Origin: DATDDB01 sp041490205
Lineage (GTDB): Bacteria; Pseudomonadota; Gammaproteobacteria; Burkholderiales; Gallionellaceae
DNA length: 24,935 nucleotides
Assembly: GCA_041490205.1 (NCBI GenBank)
Contig: JBGPSQ010000014.1
Span: forward strand, 1 to 24,935
Direction of reading: 5' to 3'
Positions 6,507 through 12,221 of this stretch are shown here, piece after piece (position 1 is the stretch's first letter; the number at the start of each line of letters is the position of its first letter). The position numbers and the translations under genes are program-made. Below the pieces are notes generated by a model that was not told where the DNA came from, did not search any database, and saw nothing but the letters and a program-made list of their open reading frames with translations.

Positions 6507-6698
6507 ATGGAAAATTTTAATAAGCGCATGGCGCTCGAGGTGATCGAGGATGCCCTCACGGCATTGGGCACTGCGGAAAACCGTGCTTTCGCCGCTAGCC
6601 TTTGCAGCGCATTTTATATGTGCAGCCTTTTGAGTGAAGCGGAATGGCATGCATTTCTGTGCGAGATTACAGAACGCGGCCCGTGGAAGGCATACTAG
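6507..6698 (+). CDS. Small hypothetical protein, 63 residues
   Basis: I do not recognise the product. It is mostly helical and slightly acidic (MENFNKRMALEVIEDALTAL, then AENRAFAASLCSAFYMC and LLSEAEWHAFLCEI), with no signal peptide. Its balanced amphipathic composition looks like a real small protein rather than chance translation. It has no good ribosome binding site of its own, so it may be translated by coupling to the 21-codon ORF upstream. It is divergent from the XRE gene and followed 2 bases later by a family C repeat. An overlapping minus-strand ORF (6492-6788) runs into repeats and is less credible. Confidence 0.45.
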   Translation: MENFNKRMALEVIEDALTALGTAENRAFAASLCSAFYMCSLLSEAEWHAFLCEITERGPWKAY

Positions 6699-6700
6699 CC

Positions 6701-6750
6701 AGGCAGGCTGGGCTCTGCCCGGCATCATCAAATCAGTCAGGTAGGGCGCA
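6701..6750. repeat. Family C repeat, half copy 2
   Basis: GGGCTCTGCCCGGCATCATC and the following AAATCAGTCAGGTAGGGCGC match the copy at 7426-7475 almost base for base. Only the first hairpin of the pair is kept. It runs into the family B hairpin that follows. Confidence 0.65.
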
Positions 6751-6760
6751 CCAGCGCGGC

Positions 6761-6835
6761 AGGATGGGTTGAGCACAGCGATACCCATCGTCTATGCTGT
6801 GTGAATGATGGGTATCGCTGCGCTCAACCCATCCT
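6761..6835. repeat. Long palindromic repeat, family B copy 3
   Basis: Arms 6761-6789 and 6807-6835 (29 bp) pair with one mismatch around a 17-base loop ending TGTGTGAAT, the same loop as in copy 2. It occupies most of the gap between the small ORF and the membrane protein gene. Confidence 0.8.
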
Positions 6836-6902
6836 GCATTACTCGCCTTATTCAGGTAAGCCCTGTAGGATGCAGACATCCTCTTATAACAATTAATAAT
6901 CC

Positions 6903-7421
6903 ATGGACTACCGATCCCTTACCTCCCTGATGCTTCGCATTGCCGGGGTGCTGATCCTGGTGGAACTTGTGACGTCAGCCCCGCACACGATTGCGAATCT
7001 CCTGCACTTTGGCGGGAAGGAAACCGCGCCTATAGATGCGTTAGCGCTCACGTCGCTGGCCCTTGTGTTGCCTCTTGCGATTGGCTTGGTGCTGGTCTAT
7101 TTTCCATCGACCATTGCAAGCCGCATCGTTCGCGCTGACCATGCAGGCGAAGAGGCCAAGGCCGTTTCCGAGAGCCTGCTGCCTGTGGCCATTGCCTGCC
7201 TTGGGGTGTATTTTGTCAGCGTGTCGCTGTATGACGAGGTGTACTGGCTGGCCAAGCTGCGAATCTACTATGTGTTTGAAGAGCGCCATGGGAACGCTAT
7301 CCCGCTGGCTCCCGAAGATTTCGCGGGCATGGTATCCGCTGCTTTTCAATTTATTATAGGTCTGGTTCTTTTGCTCGGCTCCAGGGGGATCGGCAAGCTT
7401 GCCATTCGATTACGGAGATAA
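6903..7421 (+). CDS. Four-helix inner-membrane protein, function unknown
   Basis: The 172-residue product has four likely membrane helices at about 8-27, 46-67, 90-108 and 143-162. A charged cytoplasmic-type segment lies after helix 2 (SRIVRADHAGEEAKA) and a Tyr/Glu-rich loop after helix 3 (YDEVYWLAKLRIYYVFEERH). No catalytic or transport motif is evident and I do not recognise the family. The gene stands alone between repeat clusters. ATG 6903 has only a weak ribosome binding site; no better in-frame start was found. Codon style matches the chromosome rather than the AT-rich island. Confidence 0.75.
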   Translation: MDYRSLTSLMLRIAGVLILVELVTSAPHTIANLLHFGGKETAPIDALALTSLALVLPLAIGLVLVYFPSTIASRIVRADHAGEEAKAVSESLLPVAIACLGVYFVSVSLYDEVYWLAKLRIYYVFEERHGNAIPLAPEDFAGMVSAAFQFIIGLVLLLGSRGIGKLAIRLRR

Positions 7422-7425
7422 CCGG

Positions 7426-7475
7426 GTAGGGCGGGCTCTGCCCGGCATCGTCAAATCAGTCAGGTAGGTCGCGTA
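7426..7475. repeat. Family C repeat, half copy 3
   Basis: It begins GTAGGGCGGGCTCTGCCCGG four bases after the membrane protein stop and continues into the same AAATCAGTCAGGTAGG block as copy 2. Confidence 0.65.
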
Positions 7476-7510
7476 CCAGGCTTGCTGCGGAGATTCTACC
7501 CTCTCCCCAG

Positions 7511-7533
7511 CCCTCTCCCTGCAAGGGAGAGGG
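7511..7533. repeat. C/T-rich hairpin repeat, family E copy 3
   Basis: Perfect 10-base arms (7511-7520, 7524-7533) surround a 3-base loop. It has the same architecture as 5-27 but with CCCTCTCCCT arms; the left-arm changes are matched in the right arm. Confidence 0.65.
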
Positions 7534-7540
7534 GGCATGT

Positions 7541-7606
7541 AGTGCGTTGCGCCGAATGTTAGCGAATTCATACGGCGCAATGCCCGTTGGTTATTGCGCC
7601 CTGCCC
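7541..7606. repeat. Palindromic repeat, family A copy 4
   Basis: Arms 7544-7554 and 7573-7583 pair over 11 positions, one of them a G-T pair, around an 18-base loop. The right flank CCCGTTGGTTATTGCGCCC is conserved with copies 1 and 5. With the C and E repeats it fills most of the 7422-7736 gap. The remainder (7607-7736) holds a TATTAT (7651-7656) that may be a -10 box for the next gene, without a clear -35. Confidence 0.7.
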
Positions 7607-7736
7607 TGGCTTGGCTTTCGTGGCCGCGAAATGCACATTTCTTGCGCCTGTATTATGATGCCGATGCTGACTATCCAGTCTGTGCCGTCCGCTGGCTCCG
7701 TCTAACAATTGTCATGCCATAAAGAAGGGGGTTGCT

Positions 7737-8465
7737 ATGAAGAAGATTATTACTTTCGTGGTTTGTATGTCTCTGCTTTTCATTGCCGAGCAGGCTTTGG
7801 CCGGGCCGGGTGGAAAGATTGCGAGCGCGGCTTTTGAGACGTTTTGGGGGCGCGTTGCGCTGGGCGGGCTGGTTATCGTGTTCCTGCCGCTGATTATCTA
7901 TTCCATGGTGACGGAGTGGCTTGCAGGGCGCAGGGCAATGAAGGATCTGCGCTTTATGGCAGGGCACAGCGATGCCTTTGATTGGCTGAGAATCCGCGAA
8001 AGGGCGAAGGATTGCTTTACCCGGGTGCATGCGGGCTGGGAGGATGAAGACCTTTCGGATGCAGCCGAATGGATGACGGATTGGTATTGGCAGAACCAGC
8101 AGTTGACGGCGCTGGACAAGTGGAAGAAAGCGGGCCTGGTCAATATCTGTGATGTGAAGAAGATCACGAACATCAAGCCGCTGCTTTTCGTACACAGGAA
8201 CAAGGGCGCCGAACATGAAGACTCGATGATCGCCATCTCGATCGAGGCGAATATGACAGATTATCTCGAGAACCGTGCTACCGGCGAGGTGGTGGAAGGC
8301 AGCAAGAAGCTCAAGGATGTGGAAAGGGTCTGGACTTTTACGCTCCGGAATGGGGAATGGGTCGTTTCCGACATCGAGGAGGGGAATATGTCTACTGCCA
8401 TTGCGAAGCTTGCGAAAGATTTGCCGCCCATCGAATCGACCGTTGCGGCCAAGTCCCGGGCCTGA
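7737..8465 (+). CDS. Tim44-like domain protein, membrane-anchored
   Basis: The 242-residue product starts with a signal-like segment (1-22, ending AEQALA) and a second hydrophobic helix at about 40-57. A soluble Tim44-like fold follows at about 83-215: an amphipathic start (RIRERAKDCFTRVHAGWEDE), a helix pair (EWMTDWYWQNQQL), and a beta sheet ending RVWTFTLRNGEWVVSDIEEG. Bacterial Tim44-like proteins are membrane-associated, of mostly unknown function, and distantly related to the mitochondrial import motor subunit. AAGAAGGGG at 7722-7730 is a strong ribosome binding site for ATG 7737. Neighbouring genes are separated by repeats, so it is probably transcribed alone. The domain call rests on pattern recognition of the C-terminal half and is moderately sure. 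Confidence 0.7.
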   Translation: MKKIITFVVCMSLLFIAEQALAGPGGKIASAAFETFWGRVALGGLVIVFLPLIIYSMVTEWLAGRRAMKDLRFMAGHSDAFDWLRIRERAKDCFTRVHAGWEDEDLSDAAEWMTDWYWQNQQLTALDKWKKAGLVNICDVKKITNIKPLLFVHRNKGAEHEDSMIAISIEANMTDYLENRATGEVVEGSKKLKDVERVWTFTLRNGEWVVSDIEEGNMSTAIAKLAKDLPPIESTVAAKSRA

Positions 8466-8505
8466 ATATTCGCCAGCGGGGAGACAGACGTGGGCATAAA
8501 CGCCC

Positions 8506-8608
8506 ACCCGCGTAAGGCGCACTGGCAGGTCGCTAATAAGCGAGGCGCATAGCGCCGCATGTATTCGCAAACATCCGGCGCTATGCCCGTTGGTTATTGC
8601 GCACTACC
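8506..8608. repeat. Palindromic repeat, family A copy 5 (compensatory change)
   Basis: Arms 8547-8557 and 8576-8586 pair perfectly over 11 bp around an 18-base loop. Relative to copy 1 the left arm reads GCATAGCGCCG instead of GCATTGCGCCG, and the right arm has the matching change (CGGCGCTATGC). It is the first part of the 340-base gap 8466-8805; the rest is the direct repeat and palindromes listed next. Confidence 0.8.
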
Positions 8609-8710
8609 CGGGCTAATTGCCCGCTTGGGTACCTATCAGTTCTATGATGCGCGCATCCCGCAAGAAATGCACACCCGGGCTAATTGCCCGCTTGGGTACC
8701 TATCAGTTCT
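8606..8710. repeat. Two identical 38-base direct repeats, 29 bases apart
   Basis: 8606-8643 and 8673-8710 are identical over 38 bases (ACCCGGGCTAATTGCCCGCT...). Each contains the small hairpin GGGC-TAATT-GCCC and GGGTACC. The period is 67 bases. The first copy overlaps the end of family A copy 5, so it looks like a local tandem duplication involving the repeat's flank. Confidence 0.85.
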
Positions 8711-8717
8711 GATAGGT
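8698..8717. terminator. Perfect 9-bp hairpin upstream of the phospholipase-like gene
   Basis: ACCTATCAG (8698-8706) and CTGATAGGT (8709-8717) pair perfectly. The left arm is the end of the second 38-base repeat; the right arm is unique. A run of seven T's (8730-8736) follows 12 bases later, too far for a classic terminator, so it may instead be a protein-binding palindrome. Confidence 0.4.
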
Positions 8718-8758
8718 TACAACTCCCTGTTTTTTTGGTATGTTGGGCACGGCAATGG

Positions 8759-8774
8759 CCATCAATATTGATGG
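8759..8774. promoter_or_regulatory. Perfect 16-bp palindrome, possible operator
   Basis: CCATCAATATTGATGG is a perfect palindrome 32 bases upstream of ATG 8806 and just ahead of the AAGGAG ribosome binding site (8794-8799). Position and symmetry suit a dimeric regulator, which is not identifiable. Confidence 0.45.
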
Positions 8775-8805
8775 TGCGTGGCGGAAACCAATCAAGGAGT
8801 AAACC

Positions 8806-9723
8806 ATGTCTGGCGGTTATGTGCATATTACCCTGGCGCAAGAGGCCATCGAGGAGGCTTGCTTTCGCCGTGCAGGCTTGCTGCACGATGACGCGAAGCA
8901 GGCGCTGGGTTACTGGAAAAAGTTTTGCATCGTTGGCGCGCTCTCGCCGGATTATCCATATCTCGATTTGCTGCACAGCGATTCTCCCGATTGGGCTGAT
9001 GCCATGCACAAAGGGCATGCGGTGGAGTTATTGCGCGATGGGGTTGCCAGGATACGCGGCATGACAGATGCGAATGTGCGCCAGAAGTGCATGGCATGGC
9101 TTTTTGGTTTTGCCGCGCATGTCGCTACCGATGGCACCATGCACCCGGTAGTCAACTTGAAAGTGGGCGGCCCTTACGAGCAGCACAAAACAATGCACCG
9201 TCGCTGTGAAATGTCCCACGATGTATATGCCCACGCCCGGCTCAATATGGGCCCGCTGGAGTGCAATAAGCAAATTTCCACAAACGTGAACGATACTTCC
9301 GACGCGAGCAGCCAGGACCGCATGGATCCGGACGTTGCCAATTTGTGGCAGGGCATGCTGAATACCGTTTACCCCGGCCGCCCTTCGCCGCAAATAAACG
9401 ATTGGCACAAAGCCATACGCGCCTTGATGCAGATCGCGCAAAGCGGCAACCTGCTGGTTCCGTTTGCGCGCCATGTGGCTGCCAATCAGGGCCTGGTTTA
9501 CCCGGCCGCTCCCGAATCAGAATTCATCAGCGGGCTTGCCACCCCCGTCGGTTCCAAGGTGGAATTTGAAGTTGTTTTCCAGAAAGCTTTCAACAATGTC
9601 CTGGATTTGTGGGGCTGGCTTGCGTTGTCGATGCAAAACAAGGCATCTCCGCTGGATAAGCTGGCAAGCTGGAGCCTGGATAGCGGTATCGACGATGCCG
9701 GGCGCATGACTTACTGGGCCTGA
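8806..9723 (+). CDS. Zinc-dependent phospholipase C-like protein
   Basis: The 305-residue product resembles the Zn-dependent PLC/S1-P1 fold. An N-terminal His (H7) in YVHITLAQEA precedes GALSPDYPYLD (44-54), equivalent to the family G-x-x-xPD motif. H68/H71 follow, then the metal motif HVATDGTMH (105-113), and H127 and H138-D139 later. Such enzymes bind three zinc ions and hydrolyse phospholipid head groups or other phosphodiesters. Unlike secreted members it has no signal peptide, so it may act in the cytoplasm or be released another way. The ATG has AAGGAG 6 bases upstream. The stop lies 4 bases before the lipoprotein gene, so the two form an operon. The fold is fairly sure; the substrate is unknown. 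Confidence 0.72.
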   Translation: MSGGYVHITLAQEAIEEACFRRAGLLHDDAKQALGYWKKFCIVGALSPDYPYLDLLHSDSPDWADAMHKGHAVELLRDGVARIRGMTDANVRQKCMAWLFGFAAHVATDGTMHPVVNLKVGGPYEQHKTMHRRCEMSHDVYAHARLNMGPLECNKQISTNVNDTSDASSQDRMDPDVANLWQGMLNTVYPGRPSPQINDWHKAIRALMQIAQSGNLLVPFARHVAANQGLVYPAAPESEFISGLATPVGSKVEFEVVFQKAFNNVLDLWGWLALSMQNKASPLDKLASWSLDSGIDDAGRMTYWA

Positions 9724-9727
9724 CGCC

Positions 9728-10162
9728 ATGAAAAACCATACCTTGACCGGCCTTGCCGCCGTCCTGTTGCTGAGTGCTTGTGCATGTACCGGCCCGGATA
9801 TGCCAACCGCCGCAGAGCGGGGCATCTTGTCCACCAAGATGGTAAACCTGAGCGCGGCGGTGGATACATATTTCACCTTTTCACCCCGGGTGCCCGGCGA
9901 AAGCGATGCAGCCTCTTTGCAGAACGCCACCAGCCATGACAAGCGCCTGCTGGCTCCGGAATTTGATCGCTATCTGCTGAAAGTGCAGTACCAGAATCCG
10001 TTCGCAGTGGTGTTGTTGTGCAGCAAGGACGGCAAGCAGGCCATCATGGAAGATGCGGGATGTTCCGCCCGTATCGACCGCCAGGTGACCCGTGCCGCGC
10101 CTTGCGAATTTACACTGCATGTCAGCCAGGGCTGCAAAGTGGAGGGGGCTGATCCGCAGTAG
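9728..10162 (+). CDS. Small lipoprotein, function unknown
   Basis: The 144-residue product has a lipoprotein signal peptide: basic start MKNH, hydrophobic core LAAVLLLSAC, and lipobox LSAC with Cys18. The mature part is soluble, with four further cysteines (in LLCSKDG, DAGCSAR, AAPCEF and SQGCKV) that could form two disulfides in the periplasm, and no recognisable domain. It follows the phospholipase-like gene by 4 bases and is presumably co-transcribed, suggesting a joint envelope function. Confidence 0.8.
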   Translation: MKNHTLTGLAAVLLLSACACTGPDMPTAAERGILSTKMVNLSAAVDTYFTFSPRVPGESDAASLQNATSHDKRLLAPEFDRYLLKVQYQNPFAVVLLCSKDGKQAIMEDAGCSARIDRQVTRAAPCEFTLHVSQGCKVEGADPQ

Positions 10163-10186
10163 GGCAATTTCGGGGAAATTCATTTG

Positions 10187-10203
10187 GGTCAGATCGATTG
10201 ACC
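10187..10203. repeat. Inverted repeat between convergent genes
   Basis: GGTCA and TGACC arms flank GATCGAT, 25 bases after the lipoprotein stop. Further right, a decayed family A-like stretch (GACGCAATGCCTGCGGGCTA, from about 10274) is visible. It may end transcription between the convergent genes; evidence is weak. Confidence 0.35.
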
Positions 10204-10311
10204 TTCCCCTTCCATTCGCGCCCCCCAGCATCGTCACCCTTCTCGCCGCCAGTTTACCTTTGGTGAACTCATTGCGGACGCAATGCCTGCGGGCTATTGC
10301 CCTGCGCTCGC

Positions 10312-10740
10312 TCACCCTTCCCTGTCAGAAGGTGCGACCTTTTTCGCGCGATAGGAGCCTGCCAGTACATCGCCCAGGATGCCGCCGAGGTTGGCGAATT
10401 CGACCACGAGGATGACGGTTGGGCCCCAGTAAAACAGGTTCAGGTTGTAGAAGAAATCCCTACCGTCGTTGAATACGTACAGGTACATGTAGAGGTAGGT
10501 GAGGCAGCGGACAAAAAGCGGCGGCAGGCACGCCAGCCATTTGCCATTGCGTGTCTGCACGACCCGGGATACGGCCATGCCAGAAAGAAAAGGAACCAGG
10601 AATACGTCCAGCACCCAGACGGGGGTGAAGGTGGCGATCCCGGAAAAAACCTCTATCTTTGCGCCCAGCAGGACATCGCCAAGAACGATGACTGCCATCC
10701 CGGCTGCTATGCCCAGCGCGTTTTTCATCCCTTGCTTCAT
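10312..10740 (-). CDS. Four-helix membrane protein, function unknown
   Basis: The 142-residue product has likely membrane helices at about 8-27, 38-60, 68-90 and 104-126. Conserved-looking polar segments are GKWLACLPPLFVRCLTYLY (66-84) and FYNLNLFYWGP (97-107). It looks like a conserved hypothetical membrane protein of betaproteobacteria; I cannot name a function. ATG 10740 is preferred over the Met at residue 5 because GGAGA lies about 8 bases upstream. It is convergent with the lipoprotein gene and separated from the barstar gene by a 377-base gap. Confidence 0.75.
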   Translation of the reverse strand: MKQGMKNALGIAAGMAVIVLGDVLLGAKIEVFSGIATFTPVWVLDVFLVPFLSGMAVSRVVQTRNGKWLACLPPLFVRCLTYLYMYLYVFNDGRDFFYNLNLFYWGPTVILVVEFANLGGILGDVLAGSYRAKKVAPSDREG

Positions 10741-11117
10741 TTTTGAGTCTCCATGATTGCCTTGGGCGATATTTTACCCGGCGCGGGGTTAACGGGGGCG
10801 GGTTTGCAAAGGGTCTTGTGGAACGCCGAATTAGCCGTCATTCCCGCGAAGGCGGGAATCCAGTAATACAAAAATTGCCGCGTAGCGGACAAAACCATTA
10901 GCCGGCTTCGCCGGAACCTTGTTTGAACTGGATTCCCGCCTTCGCGGGAATGACGAAGTATTATTCTCTTTGCGCCATCACCAACCTGCGTAGAGCGTCC
11001 CGCGCGGGCTCGCGCACCAATTAAAAATTCCCCGAATCGGTAGATGCGTATTTCTCCGCCTAGCCAAAGCGCCTCCATAGGTTTATACGTCTTGTATCGA
11101 TAAGCCGGTAATCAGCA
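10741..11117. other. Gene-free gap between membrane protein and barstar genes
   Basis: The middle third is the 120-base inverted-repeat element at 10836-10955. The flanks hold only AT-rich and unremarkable sequence. A minus-strand ORF running through it encodes the repeat and is not credible as a gene. No clear promoter for the barstar gene was found. Confidence 0.5.
10836..10955. mobile_element. 120-base MITE-like element with 29-base terminal inverted repeats (family D)
   Basis: Ends 10836-10864 and 10927-10955 are perfect 29-base inverted copies built around TTCCCGCGAAGGCGGGAA. Between them are two small hairpins, CCGC-GTA-GCGG (10878-10888) and CCGGC-TTC-GCCGG (10902-10914). There is no coding capacity. 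A single end recurs at 15176-15203. The layout fits a non-autonomous repeat mobilised in trans, or a paired REP unit; no clear target duplication is visible. Confidence 0.65.
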
Positions 11118-11444
11118 ATGCAAGTCACCATCGATTTCGCAAAGATCACGGATTGGAGCAGCTTCCATTCCGCATTTCAGGAAAGCATGGGTTTCCCCGC
11201 TTTCTATGGGATGAACACGGATGCGTGGATAGACTGCATGTCTTGTATCGACAACCCCGATGCGGAAATGACCACTTTGACCGTTCCCCCGGGCGATAGC
11301 CTGGACATCATTGCCCTGAATACTGAAAATTGCATGGCAAGCTGCCCGGAGGTTTTTCAGGGATTTTTGAAAAGCATCGCCTTCGTGAACCGGCGCTTTA
11401 TCGATTCAAACAGCAGAACAAGATTGAAGTTGATCGCTACGTAG
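11118..11444 (+). CDS. Barstar-family (ribonuclease inhibitor) protein, orphan
   Basis: The 108-residue product has the barstar layout: a first strand (VTIDFAKI), a helix (DWSSFHSAFQESMGFP), the signature FYGMNTDAWIDCM at 29-41, which in barstar forms the nuclease-blocking helix and loop, and a C-terminal strand with VNRR and LKLIAT. Barstar proteins inhibit barnase-type RNases and are common immunity proteins for secreted or contact-delivered toxins. No nuclease gene is visible on either side, so it may be an orphan immunity gene or a regulator of a distant RNase. ATG 11118 has only a weak ribosome binding site. It is preceded by the 10836-10955 element, consistent with a mobile neighbourhood. 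Cytoplasmic. Confidence 0.75.
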   Translation: MQVTIDFAKITDWSSFHSAFQESMGFPAFYGMNTDAWIDCMSCIDNPDAEMTTLTVPPGDSLDIIALNTENCMASCPEVFQGFLKSIAFVNRRFIDSNSRTRLKLIAT

Positions 11445-11534
11445 CAACCCCTTCCCCCTCAGGTGTTCCCGTGTTCGAACAAGCATCTCCTCTGCCATGT
11501 TCCGGGCTTTAGCTGGCCGCGGCACTTTCGTCCT

Positions 11535-11567
11535 GTTGCTTTATAAAACCGTTTTAGTTGCTTTATA
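11535..11567 (+). promoter_or_regulatory. Direct repeats spaced two helical turns, upstream of hxlR-type gene
   Basis: GTTGCTTTATA occurs at 11535-11545 and 11557-11567, 22 bases start to start, so both copies face the same side of the DNA. They lie 49-81 bases upstream of ATG 11616, and one copy probably includes the promoter. This is a plausible site for the HxlR-type dimer itself. Confidence 0.5.
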
Positions 11568-11615
11568 GGACTTTTACAATTACCATGCAGGCTTCAAAAC
11601 TAGCCGAGGCCAGCC

Positions 11616-12221
11616 ATGCCCCGCATCAAGCAAACAGAATCCATATGTTCCGTCGTCCGCGCCCTGGATTTGCTGGGGGACAGATGGTCGCTGCTGTTGA
11701 TACGCGAGGTGGTGTTCGGGACGCGCCGCTTCGATGATTTTGCCGCGCACATGGGCATTGCGCGCAATGTGCTTTCCAACCGTTTATCCAGGCTGGTGTC
11801 GGTGGGGATACTGGTGCAGGCCCCGCTACGCACCGACGGAAGCCGCATGGGTTACAAACTGGGCGCAATGGGCGAAGACTTGGTGCCGGTGCTGGTGGCG
11901 CTGATGCAGTGGGGCGACCGCTGGCTGCATACGCCCGATTCGATACCCATCCGCCTGCTGGAGCGCAGCACCGGCAAGGAAATCCCGCGCATGCGCTTGC
12001 GCGGCACGACCGGCCAGGAGCTGGGACTGCGCGAGCTGGACTGGGCGCCCGGCCCAGGCGCCGGCCATCCGGCTGCGGCGGCACTGATACAGGCTTATGA
12101 ATCGCAGCGCCGCATCGAGCCGCGCCCCATCCCCCAAGCGCCCGCCCGAAAAGCGCCAGTCGTCAAAGCCAAGACTTCATCCCCCAAAACAACATCGCGC
12201 AAGAGGAGAACCGCCCCATGA
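11616..12221 (+). CDS. HxlR-family winged-helix transcriptional regulator
   Basis: The 201-residue product has the HxlR domain at about 10-105. Cys11 is the conserved N-terminal cysteine often used for redox or aldehyde sensing. LGDRWSLLLIREVVFGTRRF (20-39) and RNVLSNRLSRLVSVGIL (50-66) are the DNA-binding core, and LMQWGDRWL is the dimer helix. The C-terminal half is longer than in typical ~110-residue members and ends in a Lys/Arg/Pro-rich tail (from about 165). The GAGG at 11606-11609 supports ATG 11616. Its TGA overlaps the ATG of the thioesterase gene (ATGA), so the two are translationally coupled, and it probably controls this operon. The effector is unknown. Confidence 0.9.
   Translation: MPRIKQTESICSVVRALDLLGDRWSLLLIREVVFGTRRFDDFAAHMGIARNVLSNRLSRLVSVGILVQAPLRTDGSRMGYKLGAMGEDLVPVLVALMQWGDRWLHTPDSIPIRLLERSTGKEIPRMRLRGTTGQELGLRELDWAPGPGAGHPAAAALIQAYESQRRIEPRPIPQAPARKAPVVKAKTSSPKTTSRKRRTAP

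Noticed and set aside
6492..6788. 98-residue minus-strand ORF
   Set aside because: About a third of it translates repeat sequence, and it overlaps the more plausible 63-residue plus-strand ORF.
7671..8570. 299-residue minus-strand ORF
   Set aside because: Antisense to the Tim44-like gene and starting inside a family A repeat; the plus-strand gene has signal peptide, ribosome binding site and domain.
4215..8608. Family A repeats as integron attC sites
   Set aside because: Although small genes alternate with palindromes, the ends do not give the paired RYYYAAC and GTTRRRY core sites (GTTGGTT fails), and gene orientations are mixed.
8606..8710. CRISPR array (38-base repeat, 29-base spacer)
   Set aside because: Only two repeats, no cas genes, and the repeat overlaps a family A element; a local duplication is simpler.
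8559..8771. 70-residue plus-strand ORF
   Set aside because: It consists almost wholly of repeat A5 and the duplicated 38-mer.
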